This document shows, piece after piece, positions 45,601 through 52,194 of a DNA stretch of 64,000 nt. The DNA lies in contig NZ_CP022657.1 in the NCBI RefSeq assembly GCF_002243515.1, forward strand, positions 588,001 through 652,000. The letters run 5' to 3'. Position numbers and translations under genes: made by a program. Every line of letters begins with the position of its first letter. Within the stretch, counting starts at the first letter, position 1. Below the pieces are notes generated by a model. The model did not search any database. It was given only the letters and a program-made list of their open reading frames with translations, and was not told the DNA's origin. Origin of the DNA: Tumebacillus algifaecis (lineage in GTDB: Bacteria > Bacillota > Bacilli > Tumebacillales > Tumebacillaceae).

Positions 45601-46804
45601 ACAGGCCTTTAGCGATCTGGTCGGCAGTCATGGACTGCTGCGCAGCTGTCTGGAAAAGCGCTTGATCGGGTATCGATGGCGCGAGTACGCACCGCCGCAA
45701 AAAACGCCGCTGCCGAAGGTGGACTTGTCCGCCTTGACAGCAGAAGCGCAAGGGCGCGTGATGGATTGGTTGACCAACGAGGAATGGAGCGCCGACTTCA
45801 AAGTCTCGGGCAAACCGATGTACCATGTCAAACTGATCAAACAAAACGAGCAGCGCTACGATCTGTTTTTCCAGTTTGACCACTCGATTTTTGACATCTC
45901 GTCCGGTCAGATCATTCGCCATCAACTGTTGCAGCGCTATAAAGATCTGAAGCGCGGCGTCAAACGGGCGATGGACATTTCCACCGGATATGAGGAATAT
46001 CTGGAGCAAATTCACCGCGGTCCGGTCGGGATCGATGCGGACGGACTGGCGGAAAAATTTGATCTGGCTCGCTACGGCAAATACTTGGGTATTGTCAAAG
46101 AACGGATCGACGAGCGCAAGCACCAGCGCATTGAGAAGGTGCTTTGCGAGATCGACCTGACTGCGTTCGACTTCACAGACGATGATGAAAACGGGCCGTA
46201 TGAGATTGCATTGCAAATGTATATCCTCGTTATCTCGAAACTGCTGAACATCGATGCGGTGCCGTTCGTGCTGCTGTCCCAAAAGCGCCGTTACGGCGGC
46301 AAAAACTTCTCCGACGTCGTCGGCCTCGTGCTGGACGGTCTGCCGATGCTGGTTCCGGTCGATCGGGAACACCCGTCTCGCATGACCGGACTGATCCGCG
46401 AGCGCATGGATCTGGTCGGGAAGCACAATATCAATTTCATGAATCTGGTGCGCAACCTTCCGTCCTTGTTGAAGTGGGGCAAGCTGTACAAGAAGACAAA
46501 AGAAGGCTATGGCATCATGCATACCTCGCTCTTGTTGAACTATGCGGGCAACGCCGAAACGGAGTACGGGAAGATCTGGGAATACAGCTTGTCGCAACTG
46601 GATGGCGAAGATCAGGCGAAACTCGACTACGGTGATTTTTACGGACTGGTCAAAGGTCAGAAGGATAAACTGGAGTTTCTGATCTTGTGCAAGTTCGAGT
46701 CCGATGTGGAACGCGTCCGCCAGGTATTTAACGAGGAAATAGCGCACTTGATTGTGGCGCATGCAAAAAAAGAGACTGAGGGAGTCGCACATGGAACCGA
46801 TTAA
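39680..46804 (+). CDS. Terminal PKS with C-methyltransferase and condensation-like end domain (KS-AT-MT-ACP-C*)
   Basis: 2374 residues. KS (~10-440, Cys181 in HSACSTS, a motif style seen in KS domains that follow NRPS modules) and cis AT (Ser637 in GHSLGE, HAFH at 734, malonyl type). A ~400-residue stretch then looks like a split, non-catalytic KR fold with no GGTGGLG. Within it lies a SAM methyltransferase (~1290-1560, EAGGGYGA near 1394). ACP (Ser1781) and a C-terminal condensation-like domain (~1925-2370) follow. That last domain has D2067-H2068-xxx-D2072 where HHxxxDG is normal: the catalytic second His is kept and the first is lost. No thioesterase or reductase is attached, so this domain may release the chain or couple it to a partner. 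Confidence 0.9.
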   Translation: MKIKTSYSGLEIAVIGMAGRFPGAENVAKFWENLVGENESITFFEDEELIAAGLDPELLAKPNFVKAKGVFPDLERFDAEFFNYTPRDAAILDPQVRALHEEVYHALEDAGYTAENQQNSIGLFLGATGNLTWELETLQAEMEKGGHRFSTTQLNDKDFAATRIAYSLNLHGPSITMHSACSTSLYAIDFACRQLLTGACSIAVAGGSGFTIPSHNGYLFEEGMINSPDGHCRPFDQDAKGTVEGNGVGAVVLKLLDDAIQDRDHIYAVIRGTAANNDGNRKVGYTAPSVEGQAEVIKRALFMADVPAETISYVETHGTGTNLGDPIEVAGLKKAFQGVETGACGIGSLKASIGHLDVAAGVSSFIKTALALENRVLPASINFSKPNPELDLENSPFYVVDATKQWERKAADPANDTYHPLRAGVSAFGIGGTNIHVILEEAPERAASDAGRDWNLFSLSAHTDTALQKMKEEYLSFLQRGGGAVHPADLAWSQKTRQRNLAKRFTLAYQGIEDLVRALEMDAAEGDQSKGQYTTATTAKPNVYFLFPGLGSQYPAMAKDLYEAEPVFREELEACLKVVEAAGNHDLRRVLLNPVAGDEELLREVDLAQLSLFVIEYCMAKLLISWGVQPSGLIGHSLGEYAAACVAGVFTLPEAISVVTARGSLMKSMPRGGTMLSVNASAEAVEPLLSADLSMAAVNSSSHCTVSGPVESILALESKLAANMLSFRKIHATHAFHSPVMEGAREAFTKAVADVALKEPQIRYLSNVTGTWITSQEALNPSYYADHMSGCVKFRQGMEAILSDERAVLVEVGPGRALSTFARQTEGHQPLGIVNMIRHPQQDGPDDMVLAESVGKLWGLGVKIDWKAYYQGQERNRIPLPLYPFEGRKFPIGGGVQFADLRQETTQQIAAGQEAFDSYKGYEEQAGQTGGGITAGQVLWESTLLPALHNVEQSRTCLVLTDTMSEAEQLMKELPKWRSLISRHGSQYRYDGTLGSVTRNTNAIDLRLLIQDLRNQALLPNTILLVQSTVEQTATALRALVHALATEWKDNQPEVVVLSPVTPLSSHSGLVTLVRGLSSAHPKLSLRLLDAGLPLQVEGAAKSYATHLKRELASDIRRPIVSYVNGLRLVPKYRPIEVETEKAGQDQNRHLVVVSQQEKLPQALALTESLSKQLGAQVRVLPYQLAQASFDARTVARFVEELRVAQEEYLTRHSIADHADAHRLVDEYSARLTYDFLNTVLPFAPEATFTRQELATGLGVINSLERYVDYFLHILLEDELVLSSAEGSYTVTDRVLSLRAPQAIRSDIERLTPLFTGQLDLLEHCFAHMGPALRGDLPALGVLYPTEAGQEDLLIRSYKDSVQEQEDEFIKEIYAMLLTKIVGQKKKIRILEAGGGYGAILRKVAPLLKGIEVEYYFTDIGNTYIQSFQQFALQEQLDFLHFGLFDVTKRPEEQGLDPASFDFVFAYNAVHATESIAGSLRNLQRLLKPGAILCMLERTRVRRYVDLIWGLADGWWHFDRTERELSPLIAVDAWERQFAALGLKQVTAYPAQADLRERLDVGIIFGQMPADVQIAPYSAGQQVLPLVSTADGASIEAKLGNALRNVPALDGIIVWDQIGAGERGFDSIVPRVPQEVQVAARVNRVAVQFGSEANIPVISVSAFPRASQFNAMLTEWAVAHAKLDAATSSYRLYLPVDGVVKTEGVPQVIKAMMESGIKQLAINPGNHPFLSLKQLKSNNADEQQTSEFQNMELVVRKIWSDLFGRDEIDLDADFFEIGGDSFKMIQMTSHLEREGYKVLMNEVYNYPTIRSLARYLHDDSQLNNRLETAADVEARLHELTGLRCRLVTDAGAEAQNLLFVEQGTGNVELDTVRKHLRSLGLPSELLPHHLFVRDLEQPLPELADLLSTSEKTVLEQLQGRLSAERNAFEQEIIGQPITKRYGLSNTQRMHFRGETRLQLYLIEFYEMVDIDMLEQAFSDLVGSHGLLRSCLEKRLIGYRWREYAPPQKTPLPKVDLSALTAEAQGRVMDWLTNEEWSADFKVSGKPMYHVKLIKQNEQRYDLFFQFDHSIFDISSGQIIRHQLLQRYKDLKRGVKRAMDISTGYEEYLEQIHRGPVGIDADGLAEKFDLARYGKYLGIVKERIDERKHQRIEKVLCEIDLTAFDFTDDDENGPYEIALQMYILVISKLLNIDAVPFVLLSQKRRYGGKNFSDVVGLVLDGLPMLVPVDREHPSRMTGLIRERMDLVGKHNINFMNLVRNLPSLLKWGKLYKKTKEGYGIMHTSLLLNYAGNAETEYGKIWEYSLSQLDGEDQAKLDYGDFYGLVKGQKDKLEFLILCKFESDVERVRQVFNEEIAHLIVAHAKKETEGVAHGTD

Positions 46805-47501
46805 TCTATTTTGTATTCCGTATGCGGGTGGTTCGGCCAGCGTCATTTACGGCAAATGGTCGCAAAAGCTCGACCCGTCGATTCAGGTGAAGCCACTTGA
46901 GTTAGCGGGACATGGCAGACGAATGTCGGAGCCTTTTTATCCGACGATGCAAGCGGCTGTAACTGACGTGTTGAACACGATACGGCCTCAGCTCACAGAA
47001 CGTCCGTATGCGATCTACGCCCATAGCATGGGCACGATCATCGCCTACGAACTGGTGGCAGCCATTCGGGCCGCAGGTCTGCCCGAGCCGAGCACAGTCT
47101 TCCTGTCCGGTCGTCAGCCGCCGCATCACCAGTATGAAAACAAAAACATGCACCAGATGACCGATGATGACTTTCTCGAGGAAATTTGGAGCATGGGGGG
47201 AACTTCGCGTGAGGTGTTCGAATCGAAAGAGTGGCGTGCGTTGTTTCTCCCCGTCCTGCGCAATGATTATCGGATCATCGAGACCTACCGTTTTCAAGAG
47301 CCTGTGATCCGCACCAATGCCGATCTCGTGTTTTTTTACAGCGATCGAGATCATCTCGTATCCAAGCCTGGAATCTACGAGTGGGATCGTTATACGACCC
47401 AAGGCATCGAGCATCATGAGTTTCCGGGTGGACACTTTTTCTTGAACGATGCGTGGATGGAAATCTGTGCGCTGATCAACCAAAAGCTTCGCAACGGCTG
47501 A
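46791..47501 (+). CDS. Type II thioesterase
   Basis: 236 residues of the alpha/beta-hydrolase fold: LFCIPYAGGSAS near the N-terminus, nucleophile in AHSMGT near residue 84, acid in DRDH near 186 and the catalytic His in GGHFFLND near 213. Free thioesterases of this type (GrsT/SrfAD-like) clear misprimed or stalled carrier proteins. The gene overlaps the end of the last PKS by 14 bases and ends the 37.6-kb operon. The start is ATG 46791 behind GAGGGAG. Because no assembly-line protein carries a release thioesterase, it could also take part in final release. Confidence 0.9.
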   Translation: MEPINLFCIPYAGGSASVIYGKWSQKLDPSIQVKPLELAGHGRRMSEPFYPTMQAAVTDVLNTIRPQLTERPYAIYAHSMGTIIAYELVAAIRAAGLPEPSTVFLSGRQPPHHQYENKNMHQMTDDDFLEEIWSMGGTSREVFESKEWRALFLPVLRNDYRIIETYRFQEPVIRTNADLVFFYSDRDHLVSKPGIYEWDRYTTQGIEHHEFPGGHFFLNDAWMEICALINQKLRNG

Positions 47502-47530
47502 ACGTAAAGCGCGCAAAAGCATGAACATGG

Positions 47531-47569
47531 AACCGCCAATCACTTGCCTTCAGGTGATTGGCGGTTTTT
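47531..47569 (+). terminator. Terminator of the NRPS/PKS operon
   Basis: A perfect 13-bp stem (47531-47543 with 47554-47566), a 10-base loop and a T run. The following 47570-47840 shows no gene I can support. Confidence 0.92.
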
Positions 47570-47844
47570 CTTTGCGGAGTATGGGGAATTGAAAGCGATC
47601 TGCAAGCTGTGTCGAGTTGGCGAAAAACGTACTGCAGACCATTCGAGCAATGACAGGTTGGGGGATTTGATGCGCGTGACTACCATCTCGACCAGTCTGG
47701 TCCTGATCGGCTGAGTGATCATTTTTGGAATCCGCATCGCAAAAGCTTCGCCAGTCGCTCGGTAGCGCGAACTGCTTGTTCGTCTTCACAATTCGGCAGT
47801 TGGGTAGGTTTTTTATTTATAATGTTGAATGTGGATAATATATA

Positions 47845-47873
47845 TTGAAATCTCATTATGAAAATGATATATT
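47845..47873 (+). promoter_or_regulatory. Promoter of the secreted SH3/NlpC-like gene
   Basis: TTGAAA (47845-47850), exactly 17 bases, then TATATT (47868-47873), in a very AT-rich stretch 34 bases before the start codon. Confidence 0.7.
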
Positions 47874-47906
47874 CACAATATATTTAAAATGGGAGGGTTT
47901 TCACTT

Positions 47907-48629
47907 ATGAAGAAGTTACTATCCTACGCACTGGCGGCAACGGTCGCGATGACAGCCATCGTTGGCGTCCAAGGTTTTACAACCCAAACAGCTTCGGCAG
48001 CCGATCCGCATGCGGTTAGTTTCTCAGGGATCACCGCATCGGCAGGGGTCAATGTTCGTTCCGGTCCGGGTACGGGCTACTCGATCGTTGCTTCCAAACC
48101 GGGCAATGTGACGGTACAATTCGCTGGGATCGAGTACGGCACGATCGTACCGGACGTCTTTCTGAACAAACCGGACCCGCGTTGGTACTACTATTTCGAG
48201 AACGGTGTGAAGCGCTACATCGCATCGGCTGTGGTCAATGGTAATGCGCCGACCTCCAAACTACGTCCGAAAGATCGCGCGATCGCGTGGGCGATCGATG
48301 CACAGGGCCGCACCGACTACAACGGCTGGTGCCAGATGTTTGTCGAGAACGCCTATGGTACGACCGGACAGTACGCTTCCGCTATTGCTGCGTCGAACAA
48401 TTTGAACACTGGCAAATCGCTGGCGACAGCGCCGATCGGCTCGCTCGTCTTCTTCGCACCTGCGGCTGACAACGGATATTACGGTCACGTTGGGATCTAC
48501 ATTGGCGAAAACACGATGATCAACGGCCGACAGTCCGTGATCGCCGATAACATTGTGACTTCTTCTTATTTCTCCTCGCGCTATACAGGCTGGGGCAATC
48601 CACCTGCTTCTTGGCCAGGCCATAACTAA
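47907..48629 (+). CDS. Secreted SH3b plus NlpC/CHAP-like cell-wall protein
   Basis: 240 residues. A signal peptide (MKKLL, hydrophobic core, cleavage after TASA near residue 30) is followed by a bacterial SH3 domain (VNVRSGPGTGYSIV near 45). A C-terminal cysteine-peptidase-like domain contains WCQMF and GSLVFFAP and GHVGIYIG, the Cys/His pattern of CHAP or NlpC/P60 peptidoglycan hydrolases. It should act at the cell wall. The start is ATG 47907 behind GGGAGGG; an in-frame ATG at 47889 overlaps the ribosome site. It has its own promoter and terminator, so it is probably not part of the biosynthetic operon. Confidence 0.82.
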   Translation: MKKLLSYALAATVAMTAIVGVQGFTTQTASAADPHAVSFSGITASAGVNVRSGPGTGYSIVASKPGNVTVQFAGIEYGTIVPDVFLNKPDPRWYYYFENGVKRYIASAVVNGNAPTSKLRPKDRAIAWAIDAQGRTDYNGWCQMFVENAYGTTGQYASAIAASNNLNTGKSLATAPIGSLVFFAPAADNGYYGHVGIYIGENTMINGRQSVIADNIVTSSYFSSRYTGWGNPPASWPGHN

Positions 48630-48636
48630 GCAAACG

Positions 48637-48664
48637 ACGCGATCCCTTGGGGGTCGCGTTTTTT
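48637..48664 (+). terminator. Terminator after the secreted wall protein
   Basis: A 10-bp stem with one G-U pair (48637-48646 with 48650-48659), 3-base loop, followed by six T. Confidence 0.88.
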
Positions 48665-48760
48665 GATCCACAAAGGTCACCTGCACGCTGTGCTGTGACG
48701 CTTCGTCGGCTCAGATTTTCACAGGCCTTCCACTAAAAAGTGCTTCCACCTGACAGGTTC

Positions 48761-48777
48761 CCATGAGATACTCATGG
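48761..48777 (+). promoter_or_regulatory. Inverted repeat before the LysE exporter gene
   Basis: CCATGAG-ATA-CTCATGG, a perfect 7-3-7 dyad directly before a TATAGT element (48779-48784), 42 bases upstream of the LysE-type gene. It is a candidate operator; the binding protein is unknown. Confidence 0.4.
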
Positions 48778-48818
48778 TTATAGTTTATATCGATAACTGT
48801 AAAGTGGAGGGACAAGGC

Positions 48819-49445
48819 GTGTTCGAAATGTCTACGTTAGCTGCGTTTGTCGCGGTCGTGCTGGGTCTGTTTCTGATCCCAGGTCCCGCCGTTTTGCTCA
48901 CCGCGACTCGTACGGTGCAAGGTGGGCGCAAAGCGGGCATCCTGGCGGGCCTTGGCATTGCCACGGGCGATCTGATCCATACGTTGTTCGCCGCCGTTGG
49001 ACTGTCTGCGATTTTGCTGACTTCCGCCTTCGCGTTCAACTTTATCAAGTATGCAGGGGCGGCTTATTTGCTCTATCTGGGCATTCGGGCGCTACTTGAA
49101 AAGCCTGCTGACCCTACTTTGCCCAAGGTAGCGCAAGTGTCGCCGCTGCGAACGTTCGGGCAGGCGATCGTGACGGAGGTGCTCAATCCGAAAACGGCGC
49201 TGTTCTATCTGGCCTTTCTGCCGCAGTTCGTACATCCGGAGCGCGGGGCGTCGATTGCGCAGTTTGTGGTGCTTGGACTGCTCTTTGTGGTGATGGGCAC
49301 GATCTATACGACGCTGATCGCATTGAGCATGCGTCCGCTCGGACGCTTGGTCAAGCGGGTCGCGTGGATCGGGCGCTGGAGCGGCAAGATCGTCGGGGCG
49401 GTCTATATCGGACTCGGGTTGAAGGTGGCATTGCAACAGCAATGA
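48819..49445 (+). CDS. LysE/RhtB family amino-acid exporter
   Basis: 208 residues with about six membrane segments and the family hallmarks: FLIPGPAVLLTATRTVQGGRKAGILAG in two parts near residues 16-45, GAAYLLYLGIRAL near 70, and LNPKTALFYLAFLPQF near 120. LysE/RhtB proteins export amino acids or small metabolites. The start is GTG 48819, 7 bases after GGAGGG; an upstream in-frame ATG (48774) has no ribosome site. It is a single gene with its own dyad-containing promoter region. Its substrate cannot be read from sequence; Dap or another amino acid of the nearby pathways is only a possibility. Confidence 0.85.
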   Translation: MFEMSTLAAFVAVVLGLFLIPGPAVLLTATRTVQGGRKAGILAGLGIATGDLIHTLFAAVGLSAILLTSAFAFNFIKYAGAAYLLYLGIRALLEKPADPTLPKVAQVSPLRTFGQAIVTEVLNPKTALFYLAFLPQFVHPERGASIAQFVVLGLLFVVMGTIYTTLIALSMRPLGRLVKRVAWIGRWSGKIVGAVYIGLGLKVALQQQ

Positions 49446-49453
49446 GCAAAGTA

Positions 49454-49497
49454 AAAAGGCTGTCCGCACCTGTACATGCAGGTGTGGACAGCCTTTT
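49454..49497. terminator. Bidirectional terminator between convergent genes
   Basis: A 19-bp stem with one G-U pair (49454-49472 with 49479-49497) around a 6-base loop. AAAA and TTTT are at its ends, so it can serve both the LysE gene and the ferritin-like gene on the other strand. Confidence 0.9.
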
Positions 49498-49500
49498 CAA

Positions 49501-50586
49501 TTACTTGTTGGTGGAACTGGTCGCTGCGATATATTCGAAGCTCGGGCCAACAAACACGCCATCCAGTCCCGGATAGGGAGTCTGCATCAGAACGGCCGCC
49601 GTCTTGGAGACAGCGCTCATGTAGTCTGAACCTGGTCCCGGATAGGCGAGCAAGCTGGGCTGTCCATTGAACGCGTCATGCAAGGTGTTGAGCAGCTTGC
49701 TGTAGGCAAAGTTAAACTCCTCCAGCGCTTCGTAGGCAGGCGAACCTTGCGGCAGATCGGCCAGCTTGGTGTTGGTCTTGATGTTGTAGACTTGGCTCCA
49801 ATCCACAGGGAAGGTCGGGCCGGTCGGAGCGTTCGGTTGGTCGCCCGCTTGATAGGTGCGTCCGAGCACGATCTGTTGAAAGCGGTAGTAGTGCGCGACC
49901 TGCTCTGGCTGATGGAAGTTTACATCATCACCGTTCCAGATCGAATCGTGAATGCCTTCCCCTTGTTCGACAATCTCATCGATCGCCAGCAGCGCCGTTT
50001 TCAAATCGGTCACCACGATGACCTCACCGCCATCTGCTGGATCATAGATGTCCGGAGTGACTTGACGCGAGGAGTCTTTGACAAAAAGCTCATTCGGGTA
50101 GCGTTCAGCCAAGTAGATAAATCCGTCCTTGATCGCTTGGTAAAACTCGCCGATCGTCGGATAGGTGTCGCCTTTGGCCAAGATCAGGCCTTCCCGCTTG
50201 CGGCGTGGAACTTGACTGACTCCCTTTTCTTGGGAAGCGGGCATCTCGATCTCCATAAACGTTTGAATCGCTTCAGGAGAGAACTTCATCAGGTTAGCTT
50301 CAAAGGCGGTCTCACCGTCCGGGAGATAGGCCGGATAGCTCGGAATGAAGCCTGGGGTGTTGACCTGCGGCACGCCGCCGATCGCATTGAGGAGATTGGC
50401 CGCCAGCGTCATGTGTAACATTTCCTGAACGGCGATGTTAAAAATGATCTGACCGGCTTGCTCATTGACCGAGTTCTGCGGGATGCTGAATACGGCAGTC
50501 AGATAGGTCGGGATCGTGGAGTGCTCCAGTTCAATTGCACTTTGCAAGTGGTCCTTCAGTTGTTCAATCGTAGTAATGGCCATCAT
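49501..50586 (-). CDS. Ferritin-like protein of the VioB/RebD-type family
   Basis: 361 residues. The N-terminal half has the helical di-iron-type pattern: IELEHSTIPTY near residue 20, then VQEMLHMTLAANLLNAIGG near 53. A later HQPEQVAHYYRFQQI segment (~233) is followed by a C-terminal region ending with GPSFEYIAA. This is the ferritin-like domain also found in iminophenyl-pyruvate dimer synthases (VioB, RebD, StaD). Most family members outside indole clusters are uncharacterised. No tryptophan-oxidase partner is present here, so indolocarbazole chemistry is unlikely. The gene is preceded by a Fur-like box, and its ribosome site is separated from the start by a perfect hairpin. Iron handling or oxidation chemistry is an inference. 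Confidence 0.75.
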   Translation of the reverse strand: MMAITTIEQLKDHLQSAIELEHSTIPTYLTAVFSIPQNSVNEQAGQIIFNIAVQEMLHMTLAANLLNAIGGVPQVNTPGFIPSYPAYLPDGETAFEANLMKFSPEAIQTFMEIEMPASQEKGVSQVPRRKREGLILAKGDTYPTIGEFYQAIKDGFIYLAERYPNELFVKDSSRQVTPDIYDPADGGEVIVVTDLKTALLAIDEIVEQGEGIHDSIWNGDDVNFHQPEQVAHYYRFQQIVLGRTYQAGDQPNAPTGPTFPVDWSQVYNIKTNTKLADLPQGSPAYEALEEFNFAYSKLLNTLHDAFNGQPSLLAYPGPGSDYMSAVSKTAAVLMQTPYPGLDGVFVGPSFEYIAATSSTNK

Positions 50587-50590
50587 GTCT

Positions 50591-50629
50591 CAACAGGGGT
50601 CGTACAAACCCCTGTTGCTACCCTCCTTC
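50591..50629 (-). promoter_or_regulatory. Ribosome site bridged to the start codon by a 10-bp hairpin
   Basis: On the minus strand GAAGGAGGG (50621-50629) lies 34 bases before the ATG, too far for normal initiation. The interval holds a perfect 10-bp hairpin (50591-50600 with 50608-50617). Folding it leaves 3 + 4 = 7 unpaired bases between ribosome site and start, an ideal spacing. No other start codon fits the site. Confidence 0.55.
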
Positions 50630-50655
50630 GGGATGTTGTTAATAAATAAATAAAA

Positions 50656-50699
50656 TTATTAACATTATCATTTTGTATAACTATATCAATAATTTTCAA
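50656..50699 (-). promoter_or_regulatory. Promoter and Fur-like box of the ferritin-like gene
   Basis: On the minus strand: TTGAAA (50694-50699), a 16-base spacer, TACAAA (50672-50677), then TGATAATGTTAATAA (50656-50670), which matches 11 of 14 Fur consensus positions with a perfect first half. The same layout, with the box just after the -10, occurs at the siderophore promoters. Confidence 0.5.
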
Positions 50700-50817
50700 C
50701 AATGTCAAAATTTATAGATGGAATTTGTGTGCGAAGAGAGAGGGCTGTCTGCGCCCTTCCCTTTCAGGAAGGCTCGGCATAATCTGCAGGAAGAGCAAGG
50801 GGGAAGGGGGGAAGAAG

Positions 50818-51204
50818 GTGGATCAAAACGTTTTTGGAATCGTCTATTGCTCGGGTCAGGAAGCGGAGGGCGAGACGCATGAGCATACGATTCTGTTGGC
50901 CACTTGGGATGGGCGCGCCGTGCATGTACACAATTTTGCGGGCACGACCTCTATTGATGTGCATCACGCCCACCGTTATGCGGGCAAGACCGCACCTGCG
51001 ATCAGTGGGCGGCCACATACACACCGCTATGTGACGATCACCTCTGTTGACGATGGGCATCAGCACAAGATTGAAGGGGTCACAGGTCCAGTCGTTCCGT
51101 TGCCAGGTGGCGGGCATTATCACCTGTTTCACGGCGTTACAACTGTCAATGGAAGAACGCCACACCGCCATACGTACAGTGGACGCACAGGTGGGGAAGT
51201 GTAA
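50818..51204 (+). CDS. YmaF-family histidine-rich protein
   Basis: 128 residues containing seven spaced HxH motifs (HEH, HVH, HHAH, HTH, HQH, HYHLFH, HRH), the hallmark of the YmaF family, whose function is not established. Such density of histidines implies metal binding. There is no signal peptide. The start is GTG 50818 behind a GGGGGG ribosome site. It is divergent from the Fur-box-preceded ferritin-like gene, sharing its intergenic region, so the pair may form a metal-related unit. Confidence 0.7.
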   Translation: MDQNVFGIVYCSGQEAEGETHEHTILLATWDGRAVHVHNFAGTTSIDVHHAHRYAGKTAPAISGRPHTHRYVTITSVDDGHQHKIEGVTGPVVPLPGGGHYHLFHGVTTVNGRTPHRHTYSGRTGGEV

Positions 51205-51272
51205 AGGCCAGCAGCTACCTATCGCTGTCTGGTCGCTTGTTGCCGCCATCATTTGATCGCGATGATGATCGT

Positions 51273-51331
51273 GGGCTGACTGGAGGGTCGAGTGGTTTAC
51301 CAGATGAATCGACCTCTCACAGCCCTTTTTC
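51273..51331 (+). terminator. Terminator after the YmaF-family gene
   Basis: Interrupted stem: GGGCTG (51273-51278) with CAGCCC (51320-51325), plus an inner GAGG-GTCGA/TCGACCTC pairing, followed by TTTTTC. The remaining bases to 51517 show no gene. Confidence 0.65.
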
Positions 51332-51517
51332 TTATGGCTGCGAAACTTGGGTCGCCAGGTCGTTTACATAGGGGAAGAATAAAATTGAAAACGAGCATGA
51401 CCTTTTGGCGGGTAGAGCGAACGGCAAGATTTTGTTGGTGCCAGCGCTGGAGCAAAGTGGTAGACTAGGTTTACATTTTATTGGAAGAAGTTCGTGCGAA
51501 GAGAGGGTGCTTGCAGG

Positions 51518-52177
51518 ATGAAAACGGAACTGTTTCAGTGCTTTGACGAGGAGATGAATCCGACCGAATGTTTGCCGCGGCAGGTGGTGCATCGCGAAGG
51601 GCATTGGCACCAGGCGATTCATTGCTGGGTTGTGGGGCTTGAGGAAGGGTCGAACAAACCGTACGTTTTGCTTCAGAAGCGCCATCCTGATAAAGATACA
51701 TACCCGAATTACTACGACATCTCAGCGGCAGGACATCTGGTTGCCGGAGAGACGGTGGAGGACGGTTTGCGAGAGGTCAAGGAGGAGCTGGGAATCGAGA
51801 TCGACCCCGCGATGCTGAGCTCTCTTGGCATGGTGAAAGAGGTGGCGGTGATCGCAGAGGACCTGATCGATCGGGAATTTTGCTTTGTGTACTTGTATGA
51901 AGCGAGCCTGCCATTTGCGGCCTACCGCTTGCAAGAGGAGGAAGTGATCGGGCTGTATCGCATCGACCTGTACGAGTTTGTGGAGTTGGTGAGTGCAGGC
52001 AGGGCTGAAACGCTTGGTGTGGGGATCGAACTCGATGGGCAGGGAAATTGGGTGGAGGTCAGCCGACCGATCACCTTTGCCGAACTGGTGCCCTTTTCGG
52101 CCGCCTATTTTGCTTTTTTGAACGAACATCTGCTTCAATTTGCAACGCGGAAGAAAAGTCTTCCTTTTCTGGACTAA
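51518..52177 (+). CDS. NUDIX hydrolase
   Basis: 219 residues with a complete Nudix box GHLVAGETVEDGLREVKEELGI (two halves: GHLVAGE near residue 74 and REVKEELGI near 87). Upstream is PNYYDISAAGH, the style of the YfcD/isopentenyl-diphosphate-isomerase-like branch (general diphosphate hydrolases). The C-terminal ~100 residues are mainly helical. The substrate is not predictable. The start is ATG 51518 with only a modest AGAGGG ribosome site upstream. It lies just before a Fur-box-preceded exporter gene on the same strand but probably belongs to a separate unit. Confidence 0.85.
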   Translation: MKTELFQCFDEEMNPTECLPRQVVHREGHWHQAIHCWVVGLEEGSNKPYVLLQKRHPDKDTYPNYYDISAAGHLVAGETVEDGLREVKEELGIEIDPAMLSSLGMVKEVAVIAEDLIDREFCFVYLYEASLPFAAYRLQEEEVIGLYRIDLYEFVELVSAGRAETLGVGIELDGQGNWVEVSRPITFAELVPFSAAYFAFLNEHLLQFATRKKSLPFLD

Positions 52178-52194
52178 GCGTGCTACGATGACTG

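Noticed and set aside
9862-47501. Edeine- or zwittermicin-type cluster because Dap genes are near
   Set aside because: None of the three adenylation pockets reads as a Dap or serine code, and Dap is better explained by the NIS siderophore genes; the domain order also differs from what I know of those clusters.
47868-47890. Possible Fur box before the secreted wall protein (AAAATGATATATT)
   Set aside because: Only one half resembles the consensus, and it coincides with an ordinary AT-rich -10 region.
49501-50586. Indolocarbazole/violacein biosynthesis from the VioB-type domain
   Set aside because: No tryptophan oxidase, chromopyrrolate-type or flavin hydroxylase partner is nearby; the ferritin-like domain alone is widespread.
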